Positions 50,623-59,992 are shown, counted from the stretch's first letter. The stretch is DNA of 64,000 nt from Rhodococcus opacus (GCF_012396235.1 NZ_JAAXPA010000001.1:1-64000); one strand, 5' to 3'. Translations and numbers: made by a program. The notes: a model not told the origin generated them from the sequence alone.

Positions 50623-52146
50623 CTAGTATGCCCCTGATCCCACCACTACCGCTCGAAGAGTCTTTCCGACGATCAGCATGTCTCCCATCATCGACCAGTT
50701 TTCTACATACGATAGGTCTAAACGGACCGTCTCTTCCCAGGACAAGTCCGAGCGGCCGCTAACCTGCCATAGACCCGTGATACCTGGCTTTACCAGAAGT
50801 CTGCGACGCACAGTCCCGTCGTAGGCCTCCACTTCCCGACGCAAGGGCGGACGCGGTCCCACCACACTCATTTGACGGCGCAGCACGTTGATGAACTGCG
50901 GCAACTCGTCGAGGCTGTACTTGCGAAGGAGCCTCCCCACCTTTGTCACCCTGGGATCCTCGCGCATCTTGAACAGCACCCCAGCGCCCTCGTTCGCCTT
51001 CATCAACGATTCCACCTGCTTGTCCGCGTCCACGACCATGCTGCGGAACTTGAGCATCGGGAAGGGTTTGCCGTCCAAGCCCATACGCTCCGACTTGTAG
51101 AACACCGGTCCTTTGCTGGTCAGCTTGATCGCAAGAGCAGCCGCCATCATCACCGGGCTGACGAGAATAAGCGCAAGGGCCGCGAACACGTAGTCGAAGG
51201 ACTGCTTCGAGAACTTCTGAGCGCCGTGGTATTGCGGCTTTTCCACATGGATCAGGGGCAGTCCCGCCACCGGCCGCATCGACAACCGGGGCCCAGATAC
51301 ATCCATCATCCCCGGCGCAACCACCAGGTCCACATGATGGGGTTCGAGGTCCCACGCGAGAGTGCGCATGCCCTCGTGTCCGAGATGCTCTGTGGCGGTA
51401 ACGGCGACGGTGTCAGCATGGCAGAAGCCCAACGCGCGAACCACATCACACTCGTCTCCAAAGACGGGGATATCACGCTCCCCCACAACGATCTTGTCGT
51501 TCCGAGCGCCGGTGTGCCCGGGGATACACATGCCAACCACCCGATAGCCGTCGGCTGTGCCACGCTCGAACGATTCCGCCAAACTCCGCACCGAGCGTTC
51601 ACTGCCCACCACGAGCACCGAGGTCTGGAACTCGCCGCGGGAGCGTTTGCGGGCGATCACCCGACGCCACACCCACCGACTGACCATGAGACCGGCTAGC
51701 CCCACCGGGAAGGCAATCGCGAGATACAGGCGAGCGAGGTCGAGGCGGAACAGGAGCGACACAATGGCGATGAAGCCGAATAGCCTGACGGTCGAGACGA
51801 AAATTCGCCGGTACTCATCTGGGCCGCTACCAATCACACGAACTGTGCGGGTCCGGAAGATGATGAGCGTGGCGAGCCACGACACGACGAGGAGTGCAGA
51901 CACCAGCGCATAACTGAGTGTTTGAGGGAAGGCCGAGGTCTGCAGGACGCCGCTGTCCCCGAACCGCACCCATTGCGCGAGGGCTACCGCGGCGATCACG
52001 ATCACCGTGTCCGAGACCCACAACCGCCGGATGTACGCGGCCTGCCAGGCACGCCTGCCGCTGAGTCTGCCTTCTAGACCCGACGCGGGCGTCGTGCCCC
52101 CAGCGGGGGGTGCGGAGTCGAGCGAGACACCGAACGACGTCACCAT
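50623..52146 (-). CDS. Polyprenyl-phosphate sugar-1-phosphate transferase (WbaP/CpsE type), copy 1
   Basis: The 507-residue protein starts EPS synthesis by moving a hexose-1-phosphate from a UDP-sugar to undecaprenyl phosphate at the membrane. It has about four N-terminal helices, a central nucleotide-binding-like domain (VLVVGSERSVRSLAES), a fifth helix (FDYVFAALALILVSPVMMAA), then the catalytic bacterial sugar transferase domain: SERMGLDGKPFPMLKFRSM, KYSLDELPQFINVL, VGPRPPLRREVEAY and GITGLWQVSGRSDLSWEE. The ATG at 52146 has GGAAGG 5 nt upstream. It heads the polysaccharide operon. A close paralogue lies at 54931-56454. Confidence 0.92.
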   Translation of the reverse strand: MVTSFGVSLDSAPPAGGTTPASGLEGRLSGRRAWQAAYIRRLWVSDTVIVIAAVALAQWVRFGDSGVLQTSAFPQTLSYALVSALLVVSWLATLIIFRTRTVRVIGSGPDEYRRIFVSTVRLFGFIAIVSLLFRLDLARLYLAIAFPVGLAGLMVSRWVWRRVIARKRSRGEFQTSVLVVGSERSVRSLAESFERGTADGYRVVGMCIPGHTGARNDKIVVGERDIPVFGDECDVVRALGFCHADTVAVTATEHLGHEGMRTLAWDLEPHHVDLVVAPGMMDVSGPRLSMRPVAGLPLIHVEKPQYHGAQKFSKQSFDYVFAALALILVSPVMMAAALAIKLTSKGPVFYKSERMGLDGKPFPMLKFRSMVVDADKQVESLMKANEGAGVLFKMREDPRVTKVGRLLRKYSLDELPQFINVLRRQMSVVGPRPPLRREVEAYDGTVRRRLLVKPGITGLWQVSGRSDLSWEETVRLDLSYVENWSMMGDMLIVGKTLRAVVVGSGAY

Positions 52147-52539
52147 CTGAGCCTTCCAACTAGGACCAAAGAGCTAGCGAGCGTCACTGTCTCGCGACCT
52201 GCGTGGCGGTAGAGGAAGTCCGCCCCCCGGGAGTTTTGCTGCCAGCTAATAATCGCACTTGTGGTCGCCTCGTTACACCAGAGACCCTTCGGAGTGATAC
52301 GACTCACATCTTCGATTTTTCCTTAGAGAGAGGAACTTTCGACCCTGGTCAACTGGAGGATCTCCGATTAGAGCGACGCGCTCGGGGACCAGTCCGCAGG
52401 CAAACCTCAGACCGACTGCTGGTACCGTTTCCAAACTTCGAGTATTTTGCGCACCTCGTACTGGACAGTAACAACACGGTAACGTCACTCTGACCAGGAA
52501 CAGGTCCGCCGAAACGCAAAGGGGACGAACGGAACATCG
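52147..52539. other. Upstream region of the EPS operon
   Basis: These 390 bases lie between galU (3' end) and the priming transferase start, both on the minus strand. On the minus strand AATACT (rc at 52440-52445) with TTACTG about 18 nt upstream is a possible promoter. A direct GTAAC repeat lies at 52469-52484. A 96-codon plus-strand frame here looks spurious. No terminator for galU is evident. Confidence 0.35.
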
Positions 52540-53442
52540 CTAGCCCTTAACCCTCTGCTCCAGCCACGTCCGCAGATCCGCCCCATACTCGGGATGACTG
52601 AGCGCCACATCCACGGATGCGCGGAGGAACCCACCGGGATTGCCAAGGTCGTGCCGAGGACCCCGATGAACCACGACGTGTACGGGATGCCCCTCCATGA
52701 TCAGAAGCGCGATCGCGTCGGTCAACTGCAACTCTCCGCCCGCTCCCGGACGAATTCGTCGAAGCGCATCAAAGATTGCTCGGTCCAAGAGGTAACGGCC
52801 GGCGGCCGCGAGAGTCGATGGCGCGTCCTGGAGTTTCGGCTTCTCCACCATGCCCTTCACCCTCAATACGTTCGGATTCACGGCATCGGGGACCGTCTCG
52901 ACGTCGAAGACTCCATATGCACTCACCTCCTCTTTCGGGACGTCGATGGCACACAACACCGTTCCGCCACGCTTGGCTCGCACGCGTGACATGACATCGA
53001 GCACGCCGTTCGGCAGCACCAAGTCGTCCGGCAGCAGAACCGCGATTGCATCCTCGTCGTCGCCCAGCACCGCTTCAGCGCAACCAACCGCGTGGCCGAG
53101 CCCCAGCGGTTGTTGCTGGACTACCGACTCCACCGCGAGGAGGCCCGGCGCCCTGCGGACCTTCTCCAGCAGAGTGTGCTTTCCCCGGGCAGCAAGGTTG
53201 TTTTCCAACACCAGGTCTTCGACGAAGTGCGCCACCACGCCGTCCTTGCCCGGTGCCGTCACGATGATCAGCCGCTCTGCCCCGGACTCGGCAGCCTCGC
53301 CGGCCACCAGCTCGATCCCGGGCGTGTCCACGACAGGAAGTAGCTCCTTGGGGACTGTCTTTGTCGCCGGCAGAAATCGCGTTCCCATTCCCGCGGCGGG
53401 CACCACAGCAGTGCGAAATCCAGTCGAATCCAATTCCCCCAT
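52540..53442 (-). CDS. galU: UTP-glucose-1-phosphate uridylyltransferase
   Basis: The 300-residue enzyme makes UDP-glucose from UTP and glucose-1-phosphate, feeding both ugd copies and the priming transferases. Signature blocks: FRTAVVPAAGMGTRFLPATK with PKELLPVVD, the nucleotide-binding start; LGLGHAVGCAE; LLPDDLV; KGMVEKP; and ELQLTDAI. I chose the ATG at 53442 (MGELDSTGFRTAV), with GAGAAAG upstream; a GTG at 53484 adds 14 residues. It lies about 140 nt after manA on the same strand. Confidence 0.93.
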   Translation of the reverse strand: MGELDSTGFRTAVVPAAGMGTRFLPATKTVPKELLPVVDTPGIELVAGEAAESGAERLIIVTAPGKDGVVAHFVEDLVLENNLAARGKHTLLEKVRRAPGLLAVESVVQQQPLGLGHAVGCAEAVLGDDEDAIAVLLPDDLVLPNGVLDVMSRVRAKRGGTVLCAIDVPKEEVSAYGVFDVETVPDAVNPNVLRVKGMVEKPKLQDAPSTLAAAGRYLLDRAIFDALRRIRPGAGGELQLTDAIALLIMEGHPVHVVVHRGPRHDLGNPGGFLRASVDVALSHPEYGADLRTWLEQRVKG

Positions 53443-53580
53443 GGTTGTGTCTTTCTCGAAGTACCCAATGTGCTGCGGTGTCACGACTTTTGCGGGGGGC
53501 CCGACGGTCGCATTGGTCAGTTGTCCAGGTCTATCGGATGCGCTTGATAGCAGACCCGTTGGCAGCGTGGAGAGTCCGCA

Positions 53581-54825
53581 TCACCCGGAGCCGGTCGTGG
53601 CGACGAAGACCTCGGCATGCTGTTGAGCCGGTGCGAGGGTCACCGCCGGGTTCGATGCAGGCAACCACGCCGACTGTCCCGCACTCAGCTCGAGCGAGGC
53701 GCCCGGGGACGAGAGGACGGTCGATCCTGCCGTGCAGAGAACGATCCGTGGGGCCCCGGCGCCGAGTGTCGCTGCGGATGACGAGGCACCATTCGAGCTC
53801 GTGTCGAGGTGCAGTCGGGTGAGCTCGAATTCTGCCTCCGGCGTGTGGTATAGGTGTCTGTTGTCACGACCATCACCGTTCGCACGCAGAACCGGCATGG
53901 GCGCAGGCCGAAAGTCGAGGACTTTCAGCAGCTCGGGCACGTCAACGTGCTTTTGGGTCAAACCGCCGCGCAGCACATTGTCCGAGTTGGCCATGATCTC
54001 GACGGCCACGCCTCTAAGGTATGCATGCAGATTTCCGGCCGCGAGAAATAGCCCTTCCCCCGGTTCGAGCGTGATCCGATTGAGCAGTAGCGAGATCAGG
54101 ACACCGGGGTCGTTCGGATACCTGCTCCCCAGGTCGAGCGCGGTCTGCGCCTCCGCCGCGAACTCCCCCTCCGCTCCGTCGCACATGGTCGACAGGTACC
54201 GCCGGCAGGCCTCGACCACACCACCGATCAGGGCCGCCGGGTGTTTATCGCCCGTGATCCACTGCGTGAACAGCGCGCGCATACCCGAGGAGTCGGTCTG
54301 AGCTGCCAATTGCTCCGCACACCGGTCCAACTCCGCAACACCCAGCGCTCGCAGCAACGCGACGGTTCGCCGCACGTCGCGGAAACCGGCGAGCGCCTCG
54401 AATTTCGTCAGCGCAACCACAAGTTCCGGCTTGTGGTTGTCGTCTTTGTAGTTGCGGGCAGGCGAGTCCAGCGGCACACCGTTTGCATCTTCGCGTTCGA
54501 ATCCTTCACGTGCCTGCACGGAGTTCGGGTGCGCCTGCAACGACAGTGGTTCCTCCGCGGCGAGCACCTTGAGCAGAAACGGAAGGCGACCTCGGAATCG
54601 CTCCGCGTTGGTCGCCCCCAGTTGCCCGTGCGGGTCGGCCGAAATCACGTCGAAGAGTGAGACGCCGGAGCCCGCGTCGTCCACGCGAGCCGGGTCTGCC
54701 GGATGCGCACCGAGCCAGAGTTCAGCTTCGGGCCGATCGGACGGCGAGGGTCGTCCAGTGAGCTCCGCCAGCACAGTGTGGGAGCCCCAGCGGTACGACC
54801 GGATTGCTCCGTGGAGGCGATTCAT
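53581..54825 (-). CDS. manA: Mannose-6-phosphate isomerase, class I
   Basis: The 414-residue zinc enzyme interconverts fructose-6-phosphate and mannose-6-phosphate, the first step towards GDP-mannose and GDP-fucose. Metal ligands are visible in LQAHPN (Gln97, His99), NHKPE (Glu134) and the later GNLHAYL His. The block EIMANSDNVLRGGLTQKHVDVPELLKVLDF is a family hallmark. Length matches bacterial class I enzymes. The ATG at 54825 begins MNRLHGAIRSYRWGS, as in homologues. It sits between galU and the second priming transferase, consistent with sugar-nucleotide supply. Confidence 0.93.
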   Translation of the reverse strand: MNRLHGAIRSYRWGSHTVLAELTGRPSPSDRPEAELWLGAHPADPARVDDAGSGVSLFDVISADPHGQLGATNAERFRGRLPFLLKVLAAEEPLSLQAHPNSVQAREGFEREDANGVPLDSPARNYKDDNHKPELVVALTKFEALAGFRDVRRTVALLRALGVAELDRCAEQLAAQTDSSGMRALFTQWITGDKHPAALIGGVVEACRRYLSTMCDGAEGEFAAEAQTALDLGSRYPNDPGVLISLLLNRITLEPGEGLFLAAGNLHAYLRGVAVEIMANSDNVLRGGLTQKHVDVPELLKVLDFRPAPMPVLRANGDGRDNRHLYHTPEAEFELTRLHLDTSSNGASSSAATLGAGAPRIVLCTAGSTVLSSPGASLELSAGQSAWLPASNPAVTLAPAQQHAEVFVATTGSG

Positions 54826-54930
54826 CGATCAGACACTCGTCGAGAATCTAGCTGTGACGCGCTGGAACGTCGATGTGCACTGAAACGCACAGTGTTCGAC
54901 GGCAAGGTCCGTCGCCAGTTTCTCGATGTC

Positions 54931-56454
54931 CTAGTACGCACCGTCACCGACCACCACAGCACGAACCGTTTTGCCGATGATGAGCACATCTCCCATCATC
55001 GACCAGTTCTCCACATACGAGAGATCGAGCCGCACGGTCTCTTCCCACGACAGATCCGATCTCCCACTCACCTGCCACAGGCCGGTGATACCGGGCTTCA
55101 CCAGCAGCCGGCGACGGACGGTGCCGTCGTAGGCCTCGACCTCCCGGCGCAGAGGCGGGCGCGGACCTACCACGCTCATCTCCCTGCGCAGAACGTTGAG
55201 AAACTGCGGAAGTTCGTCGAGGCTGTACTTGCGCAGAACGCCGCCCACGCGTGTGACCCGCGGATCCTCTCGGATCTTGAAGAGGACGCCCGCACCCTCG
55301 TTCGCCGTCATCAGCGCCGCGACCTGTTTGTCAGCGTCCACCACCATGCTGCGGAACTTGAGCATGGGGAATGGACGTCCATCCAGGCCCATCCGCTCCG
55401 ACTTGTAGAACACCGGGCCCTTGCTGGTCAGCTTGATCGTGAGCGCGGCCAGAATCATCACCGGGCTCGTCAAGACGAGCGCCGATGCCGCAAAGATCAT
55501 GTCGAACGCGAGCTTCGAAAACTTCTGCGCGCCGTGATATTGCGGCTTCTCCACATGAATCAGCGGCAATCCCGCCACCGGCCGCATCGACAGACGCGGA
55601 CCCGACACATCCATCATTCCCGGTGAAACCACCAGGTCGACGTCGTGCGGCTCGAGGTCCCAGGCGAGGGCGCGCATCCCGTCGTGCCCGAGTTGCTCGG
55701 TAGCCGTGACGGCGACGGTGTCGGCGCGACAGAAACCCAGCGAATCGATCACGTCTCCCTCGCCGCCGAGCACGGGAATGTCGCGGCCGGCGACGGTGAT
55801 CTTGTCGCCATGCTCGCCGGAGTGTCCCGGAATGCAGACGCCCACCACGCGATATCCGTCGGCCGTACCTCGGGCGAAGGATTCCGCGAGGTTCCGGACG
55901 GCACGTTCGTTGCCCACGACCAGGACCGACGTCTGAAACTCTCCGCGCGACCGCTTACGAGCAATCACCTGACGCCACACCCAGCGGCTCGCCATCAGAG
56001 CCACCAGTCCGACGGGAAACGCTATGGCGAGGTAGAGCCGAGCCAGATCGAGGCGGAACAACAGCGCCAGCATCGCGATGAAGCCGAACAGCCGCACGGT
56101 GGACACGAAGATCCGTCGATACTCGTCGGGCCCACTCCCGATCACCCGCACCGTGCGAGTCCGGAAGAGCGTCAGGGTGGTCAGCCACGCCACGATCAGC
56201 AGAGCGGAGACGAGCGTGTAGCTGAGGTCGTGTCCCATGCCGCTCGTGGTCAGGATGCCGCTGTCACCGAACCGCACCCACTGCGCGAGCGCGACCGCGG
56301 CGATCACGATCAGCGTGTCCGAGATCAGCAAACGTCGGATGTACGCAGCCTGCCACTCGCGGCGACTGTATGACCCACCCTCTTCCCCCGCGAACGCCGC
56401 TGCGTTCTCCGGAGCCCGAGACGAGTCGGGTGAATCATCGAATGCCGTCACCAT
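54931..56454 (-). CDS. Polyprenyl-phosphate sugar-1-phosphate transferase (WbaP/CpsE type), copy 2
   Basis: The 507-residue protein is nearly collinear with the transferase at 50623-52146, and most residues after the first 35 are identical or similar. The catalytic blocks are SERMGLDGRPFPMLKFRSM, KYSLDELPQFLNVL and GITGLWQVSGRSDLSW; the N-terminal region has about four helices. It should load a sugar-1-phosphate on undecaprenyl phosphate. The ATG at 56454 has GGAAGG 3 nt upstream, and the following GTG is equally plausible; an extension to 56583 is not supported. Its higher G+C content than copy 1 suggests it is the resident copy. It is the first gene upstream of manA and galU. Confidence 0.92.
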   Translation of the reverse strand: MVTAFDDSPDSSRAPENAAAFAGEEGGSYSRREWQAAYIRRLLISDTLIVIAAVALAQWVRFGDSGILTTSGMGHDLSYTLVSALLIVAWLTTLTLFRTRTVRVIGSGPDEYRRIFVSTVRLFGFIAMLALLFRLDLARLYLAIAFPVGLVALMASRWVWRQVIARKRSRGEFQTSVLVVGNERAVRNLAESFARGTADGYRVVGVCIPGHSGEHGDKITVAGRDIPVLGGEGDVIDSLGFCRADTVAVTATEQLGHDGMRALAWDLEPHDVDLVVSPGMMDVSGPRLSMRPVAGLPLIHVEKPQYHGAQKFSKLAFDMIFAASALVLTSPVMILAALTIKLTSKGPVFYKSERMGLDGRPFPMLKFRSMVVDADKQVAALMTANEGAGVLFKIREDPRVTRVGGVLRKYSLDELPQFLNVLRREMSVVGPRPPLRREVEAYDGTVRRRLLVKPGITGLWQVSGRSDLSWEETVRLDLSYVENWSMMGDVLIIGKTVRAVVVGDGAY

Positions 56455-56886
56455 TCGCCTTCCGAGCTCGAGCCATCCTGACTGGCGAGCTCGTGTGTTC
56501 TCACGACATGGCGAAGACGACGATCGCCCGATGTTTGCTGCCGCGTCGATATTCGCACGCGGACCCCCAAGTTGAGACATCAAGTGACCAGGTTCACAGT
56601 ACCCGATCCACAGGGCGGAACAGCCCTTCTATCGCAGGTCAGCAGGTGTGTATATCGAGCGAATGACATTGCCGGGCGGACCATCTGATACCGGAGGTCA
56701 CACGAAATGCTGGCGAACTCGCCGGCGAGCAGGTACCGTGCTCGACGCGATTCGCTCGCGGCCCGGATCCCGATAACTACCTGTCCGCATTCTGAACGAT
56801 CGACCCGGAAATTCTCAGCATTTACGCAGCTACGAATGCCGAGTACGGTAGCCTGGCCACCCCCTCGACTGCGGCATACTGGTGCC
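56455..56886. other. Divergent intergenic region
   Basis: About 430 bases between the second priming transferase (minus) and a small membrane protein (plus). Apart from the -10 box at 56875, I see no clear gene or hairpin. TACTGT on the minus strand (56596-56601) is a weak -10 candidate for the transferase. Confidence 0.35.
56875..56880 (+). promoter_or_regulatory. -10 box for a leaderless small-protein mRNA
   Basis: CATACT ends 6 nt before the GTG at 56887, the spacing of leaderless promoters. Confidence 0.45.
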
Positions 56887-57045
56887 GTGTGGTGGACAAT
56901 CGGGATCGTCATTGCGTGGGTGGTGTTGTCGATACCACTCGCAATACTGATCGGGAGAGCAGCCCGGCAAAAAGATCGGCGCGAAAAGTTGCCCCGCCGG
57001 CGCAAGAGCCGGACTGGCGGGCCGCCCGACCAGACCGCCGCATAG
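56887..57045 (+). CDS. Small membrane protein with basic tail, function unknown
   Basis: The 52-residue product has one N-terminal membrane helix (WWTIGIVIAWVVLSIPLAILIG) followed by a strongly basic cytoplasmic tail (RAARQKDRREKLPRRRKSR). The GTG start is chosen because a -10 box lies exactly 6 nt upstream and the preceding in-frame sequence is not protein-like. I do not recognise a family; similar short membrane proteins are common in Rhodococcus annotations. Confidence 0.5.
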   Translation: MWWTIGIVIAWVVLSIPLAILIGRAARQKDRREKLPRRRKSRTGGPPDQTAA

Positions 57046-57434
57046 CCCCCGTCACACAAACAAGCGCCAGCTACCCCGTCCGGTCGTTGCGTGAGCGGGT
57101 CTTCTCCATCGTGGCGTGAAGGCGAATGTGTCGCAATCTCTCATCACAAGATTCCGCCAGCGGTTGCGGCGGGGTCATCCCAAGATGATCTTGGTTCGCC
57201 ACCGGGCGATCTCCCTTCCTTGCTCAAACGTTGGAGGGAATTTCGTCGGGCTATAGGGACCCCGCTAGCTCGTTGCCCCAAAACGGGTTAGCGCAGATCC
57301 CGCTGCCGAGTCGTCTTACAGCAGACGGCTGATGTAACGCAGCGATGCCAGATGGGTCGCGCCGAACGCTTGTGGTGATGGCACGCCCACGTCCTGGGTA
57401 GATATTTAAGGGAAACACGCCCAGGAGGTTCGGC
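57046..57434. other. Gap at the left border of the phage-like region
   Basis: About 390 bases without a convincing gene. The end holds AGGAGG, the ribosome site of the next gene, at 57423-57428. I looked for a tRNA or attachment site marking prophage entry and did not see one. Confidence 0.35.
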
Positions 57435-58556
57435 ATGCAGTCGATTCCCGATCAGCTCTACGACATGGCCGCGCAACTCCCGGACGCAATTGCGGAGGGC
57501 CACCTCATCAGCGTCACACGGCTCGAAGTGCGGTTGAGCGCACCGCTCGGCAACCTCAGCGCAACCCTAGGAGACGACGCAGCCAACCAGCAACTCAACA
57601 ATCGGCGTGGCCTACTTTTCAGGCAGGAATGCCCGCCGTCCCGGTGCGGAACGCGGGGCATAGTGAGCAATTCTGGGCGGGCAGACGGCATGATCTACCG
57701 CATGTCTGAACGGATTGAGCAGATCGAACGGAAGCTGGCCCGCGCAAACCGCTACCTCAATGCGCTCGAAGACGAGCTTCGCCAGTTTGACAAGGACGGC
57801 GTGCGGGCCGAGCAGGAGACCGTCGCACCTGAAGCCACTGAATCTGGATTCGGCTTCGCGATTAAGGTGCGGTTCAACCGTCCACTCGATCCCGAATGGG
57901 AGATCACTCTCGGCGAGGTTGCATATCAAGCGCGGTCGGCGCTCGATCAGTTAGTGACGGCGGCGGTCGTGGCGAATGGCGGCGACGTGTCTGACCATCG
58001 AGGCGCATTTCCAATCTTCTCAGAGGAAAGCGACTACCTCAACGGAAAGCGGTCCAATCGCGATCGCCTCCTAGCCGGTGTGCCCGAACCCGTAGCGAAG
58101 GTGATCGACGACCTGCAACCGTTTCGGGCTTCCGACCCGTTCAAGCACCCTCTGTACGTGGTGAATGCGGTCTGCAACGGTGACAAGCATCGCGACGGAC
58201 AACCCTCGCTTGTTCGCACCCGGAGATCCGCACTCGCGTTCGAAATTCCATCAGCCAATACCATCACCGTTTTCGCGCATGACGAGATTCCGCCAGGGCA
58301 CGCCGGGGTCGGGCAGTACAAAGATGGTGATGACCTCATGCTGACGTTCTCGGAAGCGCAGCTCAGGTCGATGGCGGACGACCTGGCACGGAAGGGTGTT
58401 CGGGACGCCGATGGAATCCAGCTGGTCGGGGTCAATTTCGTGACCGCCGTCTGCTTTGGGTCGAGGAACATTTTCTCGTTCCAGCTTCGCGAATCCCTCC
58501 GATACATCGAATCCGAGGTACTAGGGCGGATCGCCCCACTGATCACGCATGTGTGA
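57435..58556 (+). CDS. Hypothetical protein, unrecognised
   Basis: The 373-residue protein is not one I recognise. The ATG at 57435 has AGGAGG 6 nt upstream, so the start is strong. Residues 1-50 (MQSIPDQLYDMAAQLPDAIAEG) look like a small helical unit. Residues 50-90 look low in information (NNRRGLLFRQECPPSRCGTRG). From about residue 90 a coiled-coil-like segment (MSERIEQIERKLARANRYLNALEDELRQFD) leads into a soluble alpha/beta domain with LGEVAYQARSALDQLV and NAVCNGDKHRDG. The second part alone could be a complete protein from an internal start near 57702. Its place at the edge of a phage-like region suggests a mobile origin. Confidence 0.6.
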   Translation: MQSIPDQLYDMAAQLPDAIAEGHLISVTRLEVRLSAPLGNLSATLGDDAANQQLNNRRGLLFRQECPPSRCGTRGIVSNSGRADGMIYRMSERIEQIERKLARANRYLNALEDELRQFDKDGVRAEQETVAPEATESGFGFAIKVRFNRPLDPEWEITLGEVAYQARSALDQLVTAAVVANGGDVSDHRGAFPIFSEESDYLNGKRSNRDRLLAGVPEPVAKVIDDLQPFRASDPFKHPLYVVNAVCNGDKHRDGQPSLVRTRRSALAFEIPSANTITVFAHDEIPPGHAGVGQYKDGDDLMLTFSEAQLRSMADDLARKGVRDADGIQLVGVNFVTAVCFGSRNIFSFQLRESLRYIESEVLGRIAPLITHV

Positions 58557-58575
58557 GGTTGTAGACGGGTTGCTG

Positions 58576-58591
58576 TCATTCAAGTGAATGA
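58576..58591. promoter_or_regulatory. Perfect inverted repeat upstream of the SGNH gene
   Basis: TCATTCAAGTGAATGA has perfect 7-bp arms and a 2-nt centre, about 100 bases before the SGNH start. This looks like an operator or the recognition site of a DNA-binding dimer. Confidence 0.35.
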
Positions 58592-58694
58592 ACTTCGTTG
58601 AATCTTGTAACGCCCTGGCCCCGACTACAGATAAGAGTCTGCCTGGCTTGGCGTTCGGACCGAGCCGCCTGAGCTGAACCGGGGAAGAATCCAG

Positions 58695-59456
58695 ATGCCG
58701 AAGCTGATGAAGCGTGACCCAAAGACCATCGCATTGGTGGCGTTCTTCGTCGTGGCAGCCCTACTGGTCGGAGGCGGTCTGCTGTGGAACAACCAGCGCG
58801 CCGCCGACTCGAGCGGATATGTGTCCAGCTACACCCCACCCGTCACCACACCACCAGTGCCCGCCGCGCTGGTCGCTGTAGTCGGCGATTCGTACACAGG
58901 CGGCAGCGACATGGGTGGGGTGGGCAGCGCGAACTGGACCTCGATCGTTCAATGGCACATGGATGAGGCGAAAACGCCGATCCGGTTGGAGGTGTCCGGT
59001 CAGGGCGGATCGGGATACGTCAACGCCGGGTCGGCGAAGACTGTTTTCCCTGGTGAGGCGGCGAGGATCGTGAAGTCCGAAGATCAGATCGTCGTGGTGT
59101 TCGGCAGCCGCAACGACACCCGCCAAGACATCGAAGCAGTCCGCTCCGCAGCACGCGCCACGTACTCGCAGATCAAGGTGAACGCGCCGAACGCGAAGCT
59201 GATCGTGATCGCACCGCCGTCCGTCAACGAGAACGTGCCCCGCGACATCATCGCGCTCCGTGATGCGCTGAAGCGTGAAGCCGACGCCGCGGGGGCCGTG
59301 TTCGTGGACCCCATCGCCGAGGGATGGTTCTTCGGCGACAAGGCTGGACTCATCGGTTCGGACGGTCTCCATCCGACTGACGAGGGCCATGCCTACATGG
59401 CCGGACTGATCCAGCCGCACATCGAAGCAGCGCTCAAGCCTTCGACTCCACAATGA
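58695..59456 (+). CDS. SGNH/GDSL hydrolase with N-terminal membrane anchor
   Basis: The 253-residue protein has a signal-anchor helix (about residues 11-30) and a Pro/Thr-rich linker, then an SGNH esterase fold: VAVVGDSYTGGS (nucleophile Ser66), a Gly-rich block SGQGGSGYVNAG, VVVFGSRND (the conserved Asn), and SDGLHPTDEGH (catalytic Asp/His). It should act outside the membrane on ester-linked groups such as acetyl or acyl. GGGGAAG lies upstream of the ATG at 58695. Its 3' end overlaps the convergent phage-type gene by 23 nt. Similar proteins occur in actinobacterial phages and their hosts. Confidence 0.82.
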   Translation: MPKLMKRDPKTIALVAFFVVAALLVGGGLLWNNQRAADSSGYVSSYTPPVTTPPVPAALVAVVGDSYTGGSDMGGVGSANWTSIVQWHMDEAKTPIRLEVSGQGGSGYVNAGSAKTVFPGEAARIVKSEDQIVVVFGSRNDTRQDIEAVRSAARATYSQIKVNAPNAKLIVIAPPSVNENVPRDIIALRDALKREADAAGAVFVDPIAEGWFFGDKAGLIGSDGLHPTDEGHAYMAGLIQPHIEAALKPSTPQ

Positions 59457-59991
59457 GCTGCGACAACGTGATGCTGTTCGCCGCGTTCGCGACACTGAAC
59501 TGAGCCGCGAGTCCGACTGTCATATTCTGGTTGCCCTGCGTGCCGTTGGTTGGCTGCACCTGGTTTGTGGTGCCCGTGCCGGTGTTCACGATGGCCGCCG
59601 AGATGGGTGCTCCGGCGTTGTCGATGAGACCGAATGCCTGGCACGACAACCGTGCGGTCGCCGTACCCGCGACGCACAGCAACACGAACCCGTCGATTTC
59701 GAACCCTGCGTTGGCGAGTGAGGTGGGCAGGGTGAACGTCATTGTGCCGAGATTGGTGACACTGCCTGTGTTGTTGTAGACGATGGAGATCGCCAGCGTT
59801 CCGGGCGAGGATGCCATCGATGAGACGTAGCCGTACCCGGAGATGCTGAACAGTCGGCCATTGTCCGTGTTGATGTCGATATTCGGGTCGACGACGATGG
59901 CCGTGTCCGCGAATGTCGTCTTGGTGACGGTGTTCGCGACGACGTTCCCGGCAGGGACGCTGGTGTTCGCGAGTGCGAGTCGGTAGCCCAT
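59434..59991 (-). CDS. Phage-type structural protein, probably tail-associated
   Basis: The 185-residue protein is rich in Thr, Ala, Val, Asn and Gly with an alternating beta pattern (GTLAISIVYNNTGSVTNLGTMTFTLP, NTGTGTTNQVQPTNGTQGN) and few charged residues, as in phage tail-fibre or head-decoration beta-sandwich proteins. The ATG at 59991 lies one base after the stop of the upstream SGNH-like phage gene, indicating one transcript. The assignment to a structural role is inferred from composition and context. Confidence 0.55.
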   Translation of the reverse strand: MGYRLALANTSVPAGNVVANTVTKTTFADTAIVVDPNIDINTDNGRLFSISGYGYVSSMASSPGTLAISIVYNNTGSVTNLGTMTFTLPTSLANAGFEIDGFVLLCVAGTATARLSCQAFGLIDNAGAPISAAIVNTGTGTTNQVQPTNGTQGNQNMTVGLAAQFSVANAANSITLSQLIVESKA

Positions 59992-59992
59992 A

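Noticed and set aside
52203-52493. 96-codon plus-strand frame upstream of the priming transferase
   Set aside because: No ribosome site, no recognisable motif, and it lies in the probable promoter region.
57046-57434. Possible tRNA or attachment site at the left border of the phage-like region
   Set aside because: No cloverleaf-like arms or CCA-proximal sequence could be found by reading.
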